DNA of 64,000 bases, from assembly GCA_002868905.1 (NCBI GenBank), contig PKUA01000004.1:1-64000 (forward strand), given 5' to 3'. This stretch comes from Desulfuromonas sp. (GTDB taxonomy: Bacteria > Desulfobacterota > Desulfuromonadia > Desulfuromonadales > Geothermobacteraceae). The stretch's first letter is position 1, and the number at the start of each line of letters is the position of its first letter. Shown here piece after piece: positions 7,929 to 16,630 of this stretch. The position numbers and the translations under genes were made by a program. The notes beneath the pieces were generated by a model that made no database searches, was not told the origin of the DNA, and saw only the letters and a list, made by a program, of their open reading frames with translations.

Positions 7929-8656
7929 GACACCCCTCCTTTGCCATCGGTCAGCGCGCGGAACGCGGCATCGAGGTTGGCGTGCTCGCCGCGCAATTCG
8001 GCAGGAGTGCCGTCGGCGACGATTTTCCCCCGATGGATGACCATCGCCCGGGTGCAGACGGCGTCGACCTCCTCAAGGATATGGGTCGAGACGATGATCG
8101 CCTTCTGCTCGGCCATGGTCTGCACCAGCTGACGCACCTCGTGTTTCTGGTTCGGGTCGAGACCGTCGGTCGGTTCGTCGAGGATCAAAACGTCCGGATC
8201 GTGCAGGATCGCCTGGGCGAGGCCGACCCGCCGTTTGAACCCCTTGGAGAGGGTCTCGATCGGTTGCTTCCAGACCGGTTCGAGATGCATCAGTGCCGCG
8301 AGCTCGGCCAGGCGTTGGGTCTTTTTCTCTCCGGTGTAACCGCGGACGCCGGCGATGAAGGAGAGCAGGGTGGCGGGGGTCATCTCCGGGTAGAGCGGAG
8401 CCCCCTCGGGGAGGTACCCGAGGTGCGCTTTGGCCACGATCGGTTGCCGGGTGATATCGGCACCGCAGATGCTGGCGGTGCCGGCGGTCGGCGCCAGAAA
8501 CCCGGTCAGCATTTTCATGGTCGTCGACTTGCCGGCGCCGTTCGGGCCGAGAAAACCGAGCACCTCGCCGCGCGGCACGCTGAACGAGAGGTCATCGACG
8601 GCGCACAGTGAACCGAACTCCTTGCGCAGCCCGTCGACTTCGATCAAAGCGGACAT
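7925..8656 (-). CDS. ABC transporter ATP-binding protein (GldA-like)
   Basis: 243 residues. The start at 8656 (MSALIEVDGL) lies six bases after AGGAGG; earlier in-frame codons lack this spacing. Walker A is GPNGAGKS, the signature is TLSKGFKRRVGLAQ (an SKG variant of LSGGQ, usual in this subfamily), Walker B is VLILDEPTDGLDP, and the switch His is in STHILEEV. It energises the permease and GldG-like subunit downstream. First gene of the operon, divergent from the cNMP-binding gene. Confidence 0.9.
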   Translation of the reverse strand: MSALIEVDGLRKEFGSLCAVDDLSFSVPRGEVLGFLGPNGAGKSTTMKMLTGFLAPTAGTASICGADITRQPIVAKAHLGYLPEGAPLYPEMTPATLLSFIAGVRGYTGEKKTQRLAELAALMHLEPVWKQPIETLSKGFKRRVGLAQAILHDPDVLILDEPTDGLDPNQKHEVRQLVQTMAEQKAIIVSTHILEEVDAVCTRAMVIHRGKIVADGTPAELRGEHANLDAAFRALTDGKGGVS

Positions 8657-8832
8657 AGACATCCTCCTGTTTTTTCTGGAATAGTCGTTCGGTTTCCGCC
8701 GAACAAACGGCTTCACATTAATCACCCGTTACCGGGCTGTCAAGGGGTGGGAATTGTTGGCGCAGCAGGTAAACTTGTGAAAGAATGAATCGGCTGGAGA
8801 TGATCGGTCGATTTCTATCGGAAGGACGAAAT

Positions 8833-9303
8833 ATGATGATGAATCTTGATTCGGAATGTTTTTGTAAGCGGCTGAAGGACGAACTGACCTTTCATTTTCT
8901 CCGCCATAAGGATATTCGCACCCTCTCTGATTTTCTCGGTTGTCGCCAGGTGCCGGCGGGGGAGGTGCTCTGGAAACAGGGTGACGCCTGTGAGTATCTC
9001 GCTTTTATCGCTTCGGGGCGGGTCGAGGTGAGCAAATCGACCGAATTCCCGGGCAAGAACGTCATTGTCGGGATCTACGGCGCCGGCAGCATCGTCGGCG
9101 AGCTCTGCCTGCTTAAAGACCAGCCGCGTGCCGTCAATGTCGCCGCGTTGGAAGCGACCGACCTGCTGATCCTCTCCAAGGAGAATTTCGAACAATTGAT
9201 GGAGCAACACCCTGACGTCGGCGCGCGCCTGCTCAAAGGGATGCTGTTGACTGTTTCAACCCGGCTCGACAAGGCGTTTGAAAGACTTACGGCGGTTTTT
9301 TAG
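8833..9303 (+). CDS. cyclic-nucleotide-binding domain protein without DNA-binding domain
   Basis: 156 residues from the first of three consecutive ATG codons, after GGAAGGACG. One Crp-like sensor domain fills the protein: VLWKQGDACEYLAFIASGRVEV, IYGAGSIVGELCLL and the PRAVNVAALEATDLLILS roll. GELCLL-x-DQPRAVNV occupies the phosphate-binding position, so cNMP binding is plausible. The chain ends after the long C-helix with no winged helix, so it cannot be a Crp-type regulator by itself. It is divergent from the ABC operon. Its partner is unknown. Confidence 0.75.
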   Translation: MMMNLDSECFCKRLKDELTFHFLRHKDIRTLSDFLGCRQVPAGEVLWKQGDACEYLAFIASGRVEVSKSTEFPGKNVIVGIYGAGSIVGELCLLKDQPRAVNVAALEATDLLILSKENFEQLMEQHPDVGARLLKGMLLTVSTRLDKAFERLTAVF

Positions 9304-9645
9304 GCGGGCGGCAAAAAAAGCGCGCCACTCAGGAGGGAGATGTGACGCGCAAAAAGTTGAGCGTTTGCGAGGTCAGGAAAGGTTCTCGTTTGGATAATCC
9401 GCCTGCTACAACGAATCATCTTGGGTAGAATTATAACCGACCACATCTCTTTTTCCACGTGGCAACACGAAAAAAAACACTCCCGAATAAACATGATAAA
9501 ACTGTGCGATTGCACAACCTGCAGCCATGACATTTTTTTTACAAACCTTTGACCTGCTCATGACGACTCCGTGTCCGGCTTGTGGTCAACTGGCATCAAA
9601 AGAGGCGACCACCAGTCCAATCTCATTCGTTGAAAGGAGTCTGTC
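9304..9645. other. intergenic region with one hairpin
   Basis: I find no credible gene here. A 77-codon frame on the minus strand has no ribosome site and no family pattern. The stretch holds a minus-strand terminator-like hairpin (separate entry), then AT-rich sequence and the ribosome site of the VWA gene (AAAGGAG near 9634). Confidence 0.6.
9313..9350 (-). terminator. terminator-like hairpin with T7 tail on the minus strand
   Basis: GCGCGCCAC (9320-9328) pairs with GTGACGCGC (9342-9350) with one G-T or mismatch position and a 13-base loop. On the minus strand seven T follow (9313-9319). No minus-strand gene ends here, so it is either an orphan terminator, the end of an unseen small RNA antisense to the intergenic region, or a chance structure. 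Confidence 0.4.
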
Positions 9646-10968
9646 ATGAAAAAGTTGGTTATACCCATGATCCTGTGCGCAATTCTCATTCCACAGTCCG
9701 CCCTTGCGGTTCCCCTGGTCCGCTGTGACTTAATCCCTGATCGAGGCGTACTTTCGGCCGGTCAGTTCGAAAAGGCGGTGGTGCAGATCTCACTGAACGT
9801 CGGTCACGTTCCGCCGCCGGCGGATCGGCCACCGGTCAACCTCGCCCTGGTGCTCGACCGGTCCGGTTCCATGAACGGTAGCAAGATCGAAAAAGCGAAG
9901 GAAGCGGCGATCGAGGCGTTGCACCGGCTGGCGCCGGGTGATTTGTTCTCTCTGGTGGTTTATGATCACACCGTGCAGACCCTGGTTCCGGCGCAGAGTG
10001 CAGCCAACACCGAGTGGATTGAAGCGAGAATCCGCAGTATCCGTCCAGGAGGGAACACCGCCCTGTTCGGTGCCGTCAGCCAGGGTGCGGCCGAAGTGCG
10101 CAGGAATCTGCATGGGGAGTATTTCCACCGGGTGATTCTGCTCTCGGACGGGCTTGCCAATGTCGGACCGAGTTCGCCGTCCGACCTTGCGCGGCTCGGA
10201 GTCGCCCTGCTCAAGGAGGGCATCTCGGTCACCACCGTCGGGGTCGGCACCGATTTTAACGAGGATTTGATGACCCAGCTCGCCGAACGAAGCGACGGCA
10301 ATCATTATTTCGTCGAATCGAGCCGTGACCTGCCGCGTATCTTCGCGGCCGAGCTTGGCGACGTTCTGTCGGTGGCGGCCCGCAGCATCCGAATCGATAT
10401 CGAACTGCAGGAGGGGGTGAGGCCGCTACGCCTGATCGGCCGTGACGGCAAGATCCGCGGGAACCATGTAGAACTCTACCTGAATCAGCTCTATGGCGGC
10501 CAGGAGAAATATGCTTTACTGGAGATCGAGGTTGACCCGACCGAGGCGGGCAGGATACGTGATCTGGCACGGGCGCGCTGTCGTTATGAAAATGCCCTGT
10601 CGAATCGTCCCGAAACTTCGGAGAGCCTTGCCCAGGTCCGTTTTTCGGCCAGCCGTGGAGATATCGTCAAGTCGGCCGACAAAAAGGTGCAGGAGGCCCT
10701 GGTAGAAAACGAGATGGCGGTTGCCCGGGAGAAAGCGGTCGACCTGGTCAACACCGGCAGGAAGGACGAGGCGGTCCGGCAACTGCGCGAAGAGAGCGCC
10801 AAGCTCAAGGCGCGAAGCGCCTCTCTCGGGTTCTCCGACCTTGCCACGGAAGCCGACTCACTCGATGCCGATGCCGAGGAAATCGCCGAGGAAGGTTTGA
10901 GCGCCCCGCGCAAGAAAGAGCTGAAGTCTGAGAGTTATAGAATCCGGACCCAGCAGAAGTCTTATTGA
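9646..10968 (+). CDS. secreted VWA-domain protein
   Basis: 440 residues with a clear signal peptide (MKKLVIPMILCAILIPQSALA). The VWA domain starts near residue 65; its metal site (MIDAS) is DRSGSMNGS with Thr in PGGNTAL and Asp in LLSDGLANVG. A Vault/inter-alpha-like beta region follows (RSIRIDIELQEGV), then a helical C-terminus rich in Lys/Glu/Ala from about 340. It probably mediates protein contacts in the periplasm or at the surface. Ribosome site AAAGGAG at proper spacing. The stop codon is directly abutted by a dispersed repeat. The histidine kinase pair follows after 200 bases, but there is no evidence of a functional link. Confidence 0.8.
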   Translation: MKKLVIPMILCAILIPQSALAVPLVRCDLIPDRGVLSAGQFEKAVVQISLNVGHVPPPADRPPVNLALVLDRSGSMNGSKIEKAKEAAIEALHRLAPGDLFSLVVYDHTVQTLVPAQSAANTEWIEARIRSIRPGGNTALFGAVSQGAAEVRRNLHGEYFHRVILLSDGLANVGPSSPSDLARLGVALLKEGISVTTVGVGTDFNEDLMTQLAERSDGNHYFVESSRDLPRIFAAELGDVLSVAARSIRIDIELQEGVRPLRLIGRDGKIRGNHVELYLNQLYGGQEKYALLEIEVDPTEAGRIRDLARARCRYENALSNRPETSESLAQVRFSASRGDIVKSADKKVQEALVENEMAVAREKAVDLVNTGRKDEAVRQLREESAKLKARSASLGFSDLATEADSLDADAEEIAEEGLSAPRKKELKSESYRIRTQQKSY

Positions 10969-11081
10969 GGCCGATGAAAAACCTCCAGCTGTTTCTCCCT
11001 GGGCTCATTGCGAGGCGTAGCCTCTGCTACGCGTCACGCTTCGACCTGCGGGCGCCTTGCCTCTGCAGTTTTTGATCAGCC
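10969..11081 (+). repeat. dispersed stop-codon-abutting repeat, copy 1
   Basis: This 113-bp element starts GGCCGATGAAAAACC immediately after the TGA of the VWA gene and ends TTTTTGATCAGCC. A second copy lies at 30485-30602 in the opposite strand, again immediately after a stop codon (dodecin). Shared inner blocks include CTACGC-TCAC and CTTCGACCTGCGGG. The two termini are partly complementary, so the transcript could fold back on itself. Confidence 0.8.
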
Positions 11082-11129
11082 CGGGAGCGAATTGAATTGG
11101 GAGATGACCATCCCCCTTAACCTGAACGT

Positions 11130-11154
11130 CCCCGCCCGATTCGGGCGGGGCGTC
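11130..11154 (+). terminator. GC-rich hairpin before the histidine kinase gene
   Basis: CCCCGCCCGA (11130-11139) pairs perfectly with TCGGGCGGGG (11141-11150) and is followed by CGTCCTT. The stem is strong but the T tail is poor. It may end transcripts from the VWA gene, or act as leader structure of the kinase gene 20 bases downstream. Confidence 0.5.
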
Positions 11155-11169
11155 CTTGACTGACTGCCG

Positions 11170-12840
11170 ATGAAATCGACCCGTCTGCTCATCATCGCCT
11201 GGTTGCTGCTGTTAGTGCCGACCCTGTTGCTCGGTGCCGCTGCCCTGCACCTGTTGCAGGGGGAGGAGCAGCGGCTGCAGGGGCAGGTTCGCGAGGCTGC
11301 TCAGAACCGGGCTCGGAGTGTCGCCGAAAGCATTGATCTGGCGGTGAGCGAGGTTCAGGACGGTCTACTGCAGACCTTACGTCAGCTCCCTAGGGATGGA
11401 TTGCAACAGCGGCTCGACGCATGGCAGCAGGGGAACCCCCTGGTCCGCAATGTCTTTATCTGGCAGGCCGAACGTGGCCTGTTGTTCCCCCCGCCGGAAC
11501 AGCCGGGCAACGCCGAGGAGGCGGCTTTTGTTCTGCGCTATCAGCCGCTTTTCTCGGGCGAAGAACCGTGGCAACAACCGAGTCCCGACGTGGCACCGAT
11601 AACTCCGTCACCGTCGCAAAGCAGCTATACCGAAGCTCGCAAAGAGCTCCGCTCTCTCGCTCAGCAGGCTCCGACCGTGGTGGCGGAAGCGGACGTGGCA
11701 GCCAAGTTGTCGGAGCCGGCAGGAACCGGAGGCTGGCGTTCCTGGTTTGCCGACAACCGTCTCCACCTCCTCGGTTGGTACGCTCCGGACGGGGAGGAAC
11801 GCCGCTATGGTGTTGAGGTGGAGCTGATGGCCCTGCTGGCTCGCATCGGCGGTACTCTGCCGCATGAAACCGATGGCGATGCCTTTCTGCTGCTCGACGG
11901 GGAGGGGCGGGTCATGCAGCGGAGCGGACCGGAACGAGAGAACGGGATGTCTGACGCGGTGGTTGAAATTGCTCTCCAGTCCCTGCCGCACTGGCGCCTG
12001 GTCGTCCATCCACGTACCGGTAGCGCCGGCGAATCGAGCGGTTTCCTCCTGGTCTCGTCGTTGCTGCTCGGGGCGGTCGTGTTGACGGTCCTGCTCGGCG
12101 GCACCACGTTGCTCTGGCAGGCGACCCGGCATCAGCGGGAGGCGCGCAGCAAGACCACCTTCGTTTCCAGTGTCTCCCATGAGCTGAAGACCCCGTTGAC
12201 GACGATCCGGATGTATGCCGAGCTCCTCGGCGAAGGGACCGTCACCGATGAACAGAAGAGAAGCGGCTACCTCGACGTGATTATCCGGGAGAGTCAGCGC
12301 CTGACACGCCTGGTCAATAACGTGCTTAGCTTCAGTCGCCTGGAACAGGGAAAGAAACTTTTCGCCCGGGAGCGTCTCGATTTGGTGGAACTGCTGCACG
12401 ATCTTCTCGACAGCCAGGTGAAACGGATCGACGACTCCGGGATGGGCCTTGACCGACGCTTGCCCCAGGGGCCACTCTCCATTGATTCGGACCGGGACGC
12501 CATCGAACAGATTGTTCTCAACCTGCTCGACAACGCACTGAAATACGCGGTTGAGGGCGAGGAACTGCTCATCGAGGTTGTCTCATCCAGCGCGGATGTG
12601 ACGGTCAGGGTCTGCGATCGTGGTCCGGGTATCCCCGCGGATCAAAGGGAGGCGGTTTTCAGCAAGTTTCACCGAATCGACACCTCCCTCACCAGTCGTC
12701 AGCAAGGTACTGGCCTCGGCTTGAGCATCGCACGTCAGCTCGCCCTGGGCCTTGGCGGTGACCTGGTTTGCACCGGCAGGGATGGGGGTGGAGCCTGTTT
12801 TGAGTTGAGCCTGCCAAGGAGTCGCCATGAAGAAAGATGA
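11170..12840 (+). CDS. membrane sensor histidine kinase
   Basis: 556 residues. Membrane helices lie at about 7-28 and 295-317, enclosing a large periplasmic sensor region without a recognised domain. The kinase core follows: H-box SHELKTPLTTIRMYAELL, N-box NLLDNALKYA, G1 DRGPGIP, F-box VFSKFHRID and G2 GTGLGLSIARQL. The 3' end overlaps the response-regulator start by 14 bases, so the two form a two-component pair (HisKA plus OmpR-like partner). The signal is unknown. Confidence 0.9.
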   Translation: MKSTRLLIIAWLLLLVPTLLLGAAALHLLQGEEQRLQGQVREAAQNRARSVAESIDLAVSEVQDGLLQTLRQLPRDGLQQRLDAWQQGNPLVRNVFIWQAERGLLFPPPEQPGNAEEAAFVLRYQPLFSGEEPWQQPSPDVAPITPSPSQSSYTEARKELRSLAQQAPTVVAEADVAAKLSEPAGTGGWRSWFADNRLHLLGWYAPDGEERRYGVEVELMALLARIGGTLPHETDGDAFLLLDGEGRVMQRSGPERENGMSDAVVEIALQSLPHWRLVVHPRTGSAGESSGFLLVSSLLLGAVVLTVLLGGTTLLWQATRHQREARSKTTFVSSVSHELKTPLTTIRMYAELLGEGTVTDEQKRSGYLDVIIRESQRLTRLVNNVLSFSRLEQGKKLFARERLDLVELLHDLLDSQVKRIDDSGMGLDRRLPQGPLSIDSDRDAIEQIVLNLLDNALKYAVEGEELLIEVVSSSADVTVRVCDRGPGIPADQREAVFSKFHRIDTSLTSRQQGTGLGLSIARQLALGLGGDLVCTGRDGGGACFELSLPRSRHEER

Positions 12841-13546
12841 CCATATCCTGCTGGCCGAGGACGATCCGAACCTGCGCCAGGGTTTGGTCGATACCCTCGA
12901 GGCGGCCGGCTACCGGGTTTCGGCGTTGGCCGATGGTGAAGAGGCCCTCGCTGCCTATCGCCGGGAGAGGCCGGACCTGCTGTTGCTCGACGTCATGATG
13001 CCGGGACTCAGCGGCTACGACCTCTGTCGCGAGATCCGGCGTGCCGATCGGACAACTCCGGTGATCATGCTGACCGCCAAGGGGGAGGAGATCGACAAGG
13101 TGATCGGCCTTGAGCTCGGCGCCGATGACTATGTGACCAAGCCGTTCGGGCTGCATGAATTGCGTGCCCGGATCGCGGCGGTGCTAAGGCGGAGCAGGGT
13201 CGCTGAACCGGCAAAGACAGAATACGACCTCCCCGATCAGGTTCGGTTCGGTTCTGCGATGGTCGACCGAAAAAGTTATCAGGCCAGGCTCGGGGAGAAG
13301 GAGAGCAGCCTGACCGCGCGGGAAATGAGGTTGATCGAGCTGTTTCTATGCCATCCGGGGGAGGTGCTCGATCGCAATCGGCTGCTTAACGGTGCCTGGG
13401 GGACCGACTATTTTGGAACGACCCGCACCCTCGATCAGCATATCGCCCAACTCCGGAAGAAAGTCGAACCCGACCCGGCACGTCCCCAGACCCTGTTGAC
13501 GGTTCACGGTGTCGGCTACCGTTATCTCCCCCCGGACGGGGAATGA
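12827..13546 (+). CDS. OmpR/PhoB-family response regulator
   Basis: 239 residues. Receiver: acidic pair in AEDDPN, phospho-Asp in LLLDVMMPGLSG, Thr in MLTAKG and Lys in TKPF. The C-terminal winged helix contains LTAREMRLIELFLCHPGEVLDRNRLL and ends with RTLDQHIAQLRKK and GVGYRYLP. It should bind DNA as a dimer when phosphorylated by the overlapping kinase. Targets are not evident from the window. Confidence 0.9.
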   Translation: MKKDDHILLAEDDPNLRQGLVDTLEAAGYRVSALADGEEALAAYRRERPDLLLLDVMMPGLSGYDLCREIRRADRTTPVIMLTAKGEEIDKVIGLELGADDYVTKPFGLHELRARIAAVLRRSRVAEPAKTEYDLPDQVRFGSAMVDRKSYQARLGEKESSLTAREMRLIELFLCHPGEVLDRNRLLNGAWGTDYFGTTRTLDQHIAQLRKKVEPDPARPQTLLTVHGVGYRYLPPDGE

Positions 13547-13621
13547 GCGTTTACGTCTTTGTCAGCGCCCCGCTATTTTGCTATGGTGACGTGGTAACGT
13601 GACCTCGACAGGAGAAACTTC

Positions 13622-14551
13622 ATGCATCCCGTTCTGATCATCGGCTGCGGGGATATCGGTATTCGAACCGGTCGTCTCGCCCTGGCTGCCGGCTTGCCGG
13701 TCTCCGGCCTGGTTCGTTCATCGGAAGGCGTCGACCGGTTGCGTCAGGCCGGTATCGAACCGTTGCAGGCCGATCTGATGGATCAAGCCAGCCTCGCAGG
13801 ATTGCCGACCCGCAACGCCTGGGTTCTCTACGCAGCTCCACCCCCGGGCGGGGGGCATGCCGATGCGAAGATCCGCCATTTCCTCGCTACGATCAAGTCC
13901 GGAGCCGAACCGGCCAAGCTGGTCTACCTCAGCACCAGCGGCGTCTATGGCGACTGCAGCGGAGCGGTGGTGACCGAGGCGACTCCGGTCAAACCGACGA
14001 GCGCCCGTGCCAGGCGCCGCTGGGACGCCGAGTGCTGCGTTCGCCAGTTTGGCGAGGAGCGGAGCGTGCCGACAGTCGTAATGCGGGTCACCGGTATTTA
14101 CGGCCCCCACAGGTTCCCTCTGCATTACCTGCTGCAGAAGCATCCGATGCTGCGCCGTGACGAGGCGCCTTTCACCAACCGGATTCACGCAGACGATTTG
14201 GCGCAGGTCTGCCTCGCCGCGCTGGAGAAGGGGCGCGATGGTGACCTGTTTAACGTCTGTGACGGGCAGCAGAGCAGCATGACCGATTATTTCATGGCCC
14301 TGGCGGATGTCTTCGGCCTGGAGCGTCCACCCGAGGTCGGGATGGAGGAGGCGAAGACGGTCATGAACCCGATGATGTTCTCCTATCTGCAGGAGAGTCG
14401 ACGGATGGAGAACGGAAAAATGCTCCGCGACCTCGGGATCACCCTCCGATATCCCGATCTGCAGAGCGGCCTGGCGGCGAGCGCCCGCGAAATGCTCGAA
14501 GAGCAGCCCGACCTGATCGAAGAGCTTGCCTCGCGCCTTGGCAAAAGTTAA
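13622..14551 (+). CDS. NAD-dependent epimerase/dehydratase-like SDR protein
   Basis: 309 residues, start after AGGAGAAACTTC. The Rossmann motif is IIGCGDIGIRTG at the N-terminus; YLSTSGVYGD carries the Ser and Tyr of extended SDRs, but the usual Lys three after Tyr is absent, and RVTGIYGPHRFPL follows. This resembles YeeZ-type SDR proteins annotated as NAD-dependent epimerases; the substrate is unknown. The next gene, protoporphyrinogen oxidase, begins 46 bases downstream on the same strand, so they are likely co-transcribed. Confidence 0.75.
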   Translation: MHPVLIIGCGDIGIRTGRLALAAGLPVSGLVRSSEGVDRLRQAGIEPLQADLMDQASLAGLPTRNAWVLYAAPPPGGGHADAKIRHFLATIKSGAEPAKLVYLSTSGVYGDCSGAVVTEATPVKPTSARARRRWDAECCVRQFGEERSVPTVVMRVTGIYGPHRFPLHYLLQKHPMLRRDEAPFTNRIHADDLAQVCLAALEKGRDGDLFNVCDGQQSSMTDYFMALADVFGLERPPEVGMEEAKTVMNPMMFSYLQESRRMENGKMLRDLGITLRYPDLQSGLAASAREMLEEQPDLIEELASRLGKS

Positions 14552-14597
14552 ACTTAGGAACGTTTCATCCAGACCACCAACCAAGGAAAACTGCCCC

Positions 14598-16004
14598 ATG
14601 ACAAAAATCGCCATTATCGGCGGCGGCATCTCAGGACTCTCCGCCGCCTTCGCCATCGAACGGATCGCCGCTGAAAAAGAGTTGCCGGTCAGCACCGTGG
14701 TGCTCGAGAAAAAGGAACGTCTCGGCGGCAAAATCTGGAGCATCAAGGATGAGGGGTTTCTCTGCGAGTGGGGGCCGAACGGTTTTCTTGACAACAAGCC
14801 GATGACCCTTGAACTGTGCGACCGGCTCGGCATCACCGATCGGTTGCTCCGCTCCAACGATAACGCTCGCAAGCGCTTTATCTATGCTGGTCGCGAGCTG
14901 CATCGCCTGCCGGAAAACGGCCCCTCTTTCCTCAAATCGAAGCTTATCTCCTGGCCCGGCAAGATCCGCCTTGCCTGCGAGACGGTGATTCCTCCGAGCA
15001 ACAGCAACGAGGACGAAACCCTGGCTGACTTCGCCCGTCGTCGCCTTGGGGCGGAGGCTTTGGAGAGGTTGATCGGTCCGATGGTTTCCGGCATCTTCGC
15101 CGGCAACCCGGAGACCATGAGCCTGAAGAGCTGTTTTCCGCGGATATACGAGCTGGAAAGGGAGTATGGCGGCCTGATCAAGGCGATGCTCAAACTGGCA
15201 AAACAGAAAAAGGCCGAGCGCAAGGCCGGCAAACAGGTCGCCTCCGCCGCCGGCCCCGGTGGCGTCCTGACCTCATTTACCGGGGGCATTCAGGATCTGA
15301 CCGAAGCGACCGGCGGGAAACTGCAGGGAGAGGTTAAAACCGGGACCGGCGTCAGCGGGATCAAGCGACACGACGACGGGTACGAGTTGACCCTGGACGA
15401 CGGCAGCAAGGTCGACGCCGACCTTGTGGTGACGGCCTGTCCGGCCTATGCCCTGGCGGAGATGTGCGCAGAACTCGATGATGGATTGTCAGATGTCCTG
15501 GGTCAGATCCCTTACGCGTCGATGAACGTTGTCTGCTTCGGGTTTGAACGGGAAAAGATCGCCCACTCGCTCGATGGGTTCGGCTACCTCATCCCGAAAT
15601 CGGAGGGGTGTTCCATCCTCGGGACATTGTGGGATTCGAGCATTTTCCCAAACCGGGCGCCCGAGGGGAAGGTGCTGCTCCGTTCGATGATGGGGGGGGC
15701 GGCTAATCCGCAGGCGTTCGATTTGAGCGACGACGAGGTGAAGCGGCGGACCTCGGCCGACCTGAAGCAGATCATGGGGATCGACGCCGAACCGGATTTC
15801 AGCCGGATATTCCGTCACCGTAATGCCATCCCCCAGTACACTTCGGGACACGCCGCCAAACTGGCGGCGCTCGAGGAGAGGTTGCAGCAGCAGCCGAACC
15901 TTCTGCTCACCGGCAATGCTTTTTTCGGTGTCGGTCTCAACGACTGCGTCAACGCCTCGAACAAGGTGGCCGAGAAGGTGATTGAACGAATTCAGGCGGG
16001 TTAG
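14598..16004 (+). CDS. hemG: protoporphyrinogen oxidase (HemY/PPOX type)
   Basis: 468 residues. Start at 14598 is where the flavoprotein homology begins (MTKIAIIGGGISGLSAAFA, the FAD-binding GxGxxG). KERLGGKIWS and EWGPNGFLDNKP are typical of oxygen-dependent type protoporphyrinogen oxidases, as are LIGPMVSGIFAGNPE, SSIFPNRAP and the C-terminal GNAFFGVGLNDCVNASNKVAEKV. It converts protoporphyrinogen IX to protoporphyrin IX, the penultimate haem step, which suits a genome rich in c-type cytochromes. In this group such enzymes may use an acceptor other than oxygen. Databases call it hemG or hemY. Confidence 0.85.
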   Translation: MTKIAIIGGGISGLSAAFAIERIAAEKELPVSTVVLEKKERLGGKIWSIKDEGFLCEWGPNGFLDNKPMTLELCDRLGITDRLLRSNDNARKRFIYAGRELHRLPENGPSFLKSKLISWPGKIRLACETVIPPSNSNEDETLADFARRRLGAEALERLIGPMVSGIFAGNPETMSLKSCFPRIYELEREYGGLIKAMLKLAKQKKAERKAGKQVASAAGPGGVLTSFTGGIQDLTEATGGKLQGEVKTGTGVSGIKRHDDGYELTLDDGSKVDADLVVTACPAYALAEMCAELDDGLSDVLGQIPYASMNVVCFGFEREKIAHSLDGFGYLIPKSEGCSILGTLWDSSIFPNRAPEGKVLLRSMMGGAANPQAFDLSDDEVKRRTSADLKQIMGIDAEPDFSRIFRHRNAIPQYTSGHAAKLAALEERLQQQPNLLLTGNAFFGVGLNDCVNASNKVAEKVIERIQAG

Positions 16005-16015
16005 AACAGGCTGCA

Positions 16016-16196
16016 GTAGAGACGCCCCGCTGGGGTGTCTTTGTTTGAAATGTTTCCATTGAGACGCCCCAGCGGGGCGTCTCTACAATTTTATACGAAC
16101 GGTGTTCCCCGGTAGAGACGTAGCATGCTACGTCTCTACGACCAAGTGGATATTCCCATCTTTTTGTAGAGGCGCCCCGCTGGGGCGCCTCTCTGC
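16016..16196. repeat. cluster of GTAGAGACG palindromic hairpins, cluster 1
   Basis: Four palindromes: 16016-16040 (GACGCCCC-GCT-GGGGTGTC), 16061-16086 (GAGACGCCCC-AGC-GGGGCGTCTC), 16112-16139 (fully palindromic around GTAGCATGCTAC) and 16166-16196 (GAGGCGCCCC-GCT-GGGGCGCCTC). The outer GTAGAGACG/CGTCTCTAC is kept while the inner stem varies with compensating changes. The first two together form an inverted dimer with a 20-base spacer. The cluster lies between two convergent transcription units (hemG and the c7 cytochrome). The 16112 unit is identical to one in cluster 2. Confidence 0.9.
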
Positions 16197-16203
16197 ATTC
16201 CAC

Positions 16204-16233
16204 AAAAAAAGGCCGCCCGCAAGCGGACGGCCT
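16204..16233 (-). terminator. intrinsic terminator of the c7 cytochrome gene
   Basis: AGGCCGCCCGC (16210-16220) pairs with GCGGACGGCCT (16223-16233), one mismatch, two-base loop. On the minus strand it is followed by seven T. It lies 28 bases after the cytochrome stop. Confidence 0.85.
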
Positions 16234-16260
16234 CGATCAGATTCTAATAAGCGTCTTTGC

Positions 16261-16527
16261 TTATTTTACGTGGCAAGTTTTGCAACCGGTCTTCATGCCC
16301 TTGCTCTTGTGGCAGGACTTGCAGAGATCCTTGTGGGCCATGTCCTTCGATACTTCGATTTTGGCCGGGGTGCCTTCGTGGCAGGCATCGCAGCCGAGCT
16401 TCTCGCCGTGAACTTTGTGGTCGAACGTGACATTGCCGTTTTTGGCTTCGTAGGTCACGACGTCAGAGGCATAGGCGATGGTGGCTGCAAACATAACCAG
16501 CAGAGCGACAACAAACAGCTTTTTCAT
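16261..16527 (-). CDS. periplasmic triheme cytochrome c7 (PpcA-like)
   Basis: 88 residues with a signal peptide ending in AYA-S. Three CXXCH motifs (CDACH, CKSCH, CKTCH) and extra axial His residues in VTFDHKVHGEKLGC and MAHKDLC match the c7/PpcA fold of about 70 residues. In Geobacter and Desulfuromonas these proteins shuttle electrons across the periplasm between quinol-oxidising membrane cytochromes and outer-membrane conduits. Lys-rich surface patches suit that role. The gene stands alone with its own promoter candidate and terminator. It is a plausible acceptor for the octaheme module at 43-48 kb. Confidence 0.9.
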   Translation of the reverse strand: MKKLFVVALLVMFAATIAYASDVVTYEAKNGNVTFDHKVHGEKLGCDACHEGTPAKIEVSKDMAHKDLCKSCHKSKGMKTGCKTCHVK

Positions 16528-16562
16528 ACAATTCCTCCTAGAGTGATTGAAAATTTCCCAAG

Positions 16563-16591
16563 ATCATGCAGAAAAAATGAGTACAGGTCAA
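16563..16591 (-). promoter_or_regulatory. sigma-70-like promoter of the c7 cytochrome gene
   Basis: On the minus strand TTGACC (16586-16591) and CATGAT (16563-16568) are 17 bases apart. The -35 matches five of six and the -10 four of six consensus bases. About 20 bases later comes the ribosome site AGGAGGA before the ATG at 16527. Confidence 0.5.
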
Positions 16592-16630
16592 GGAAAATTT
16601 TTTAATGCACTTATGGATTCAATCTGGGAT

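Noticed and set aside
9300-9533. 77-codon minus-strand frame
   Set aside because: It runs through the hairpin and AT-rich spacer, has no ribosome site and a random-looking composition.
13718-14872. Long open frame antisense to the SDR and hemG genes (384 codons)
   Set aside because: It is a third-position shadow of two clear genes on the other strand; no family motif or ribosome site.
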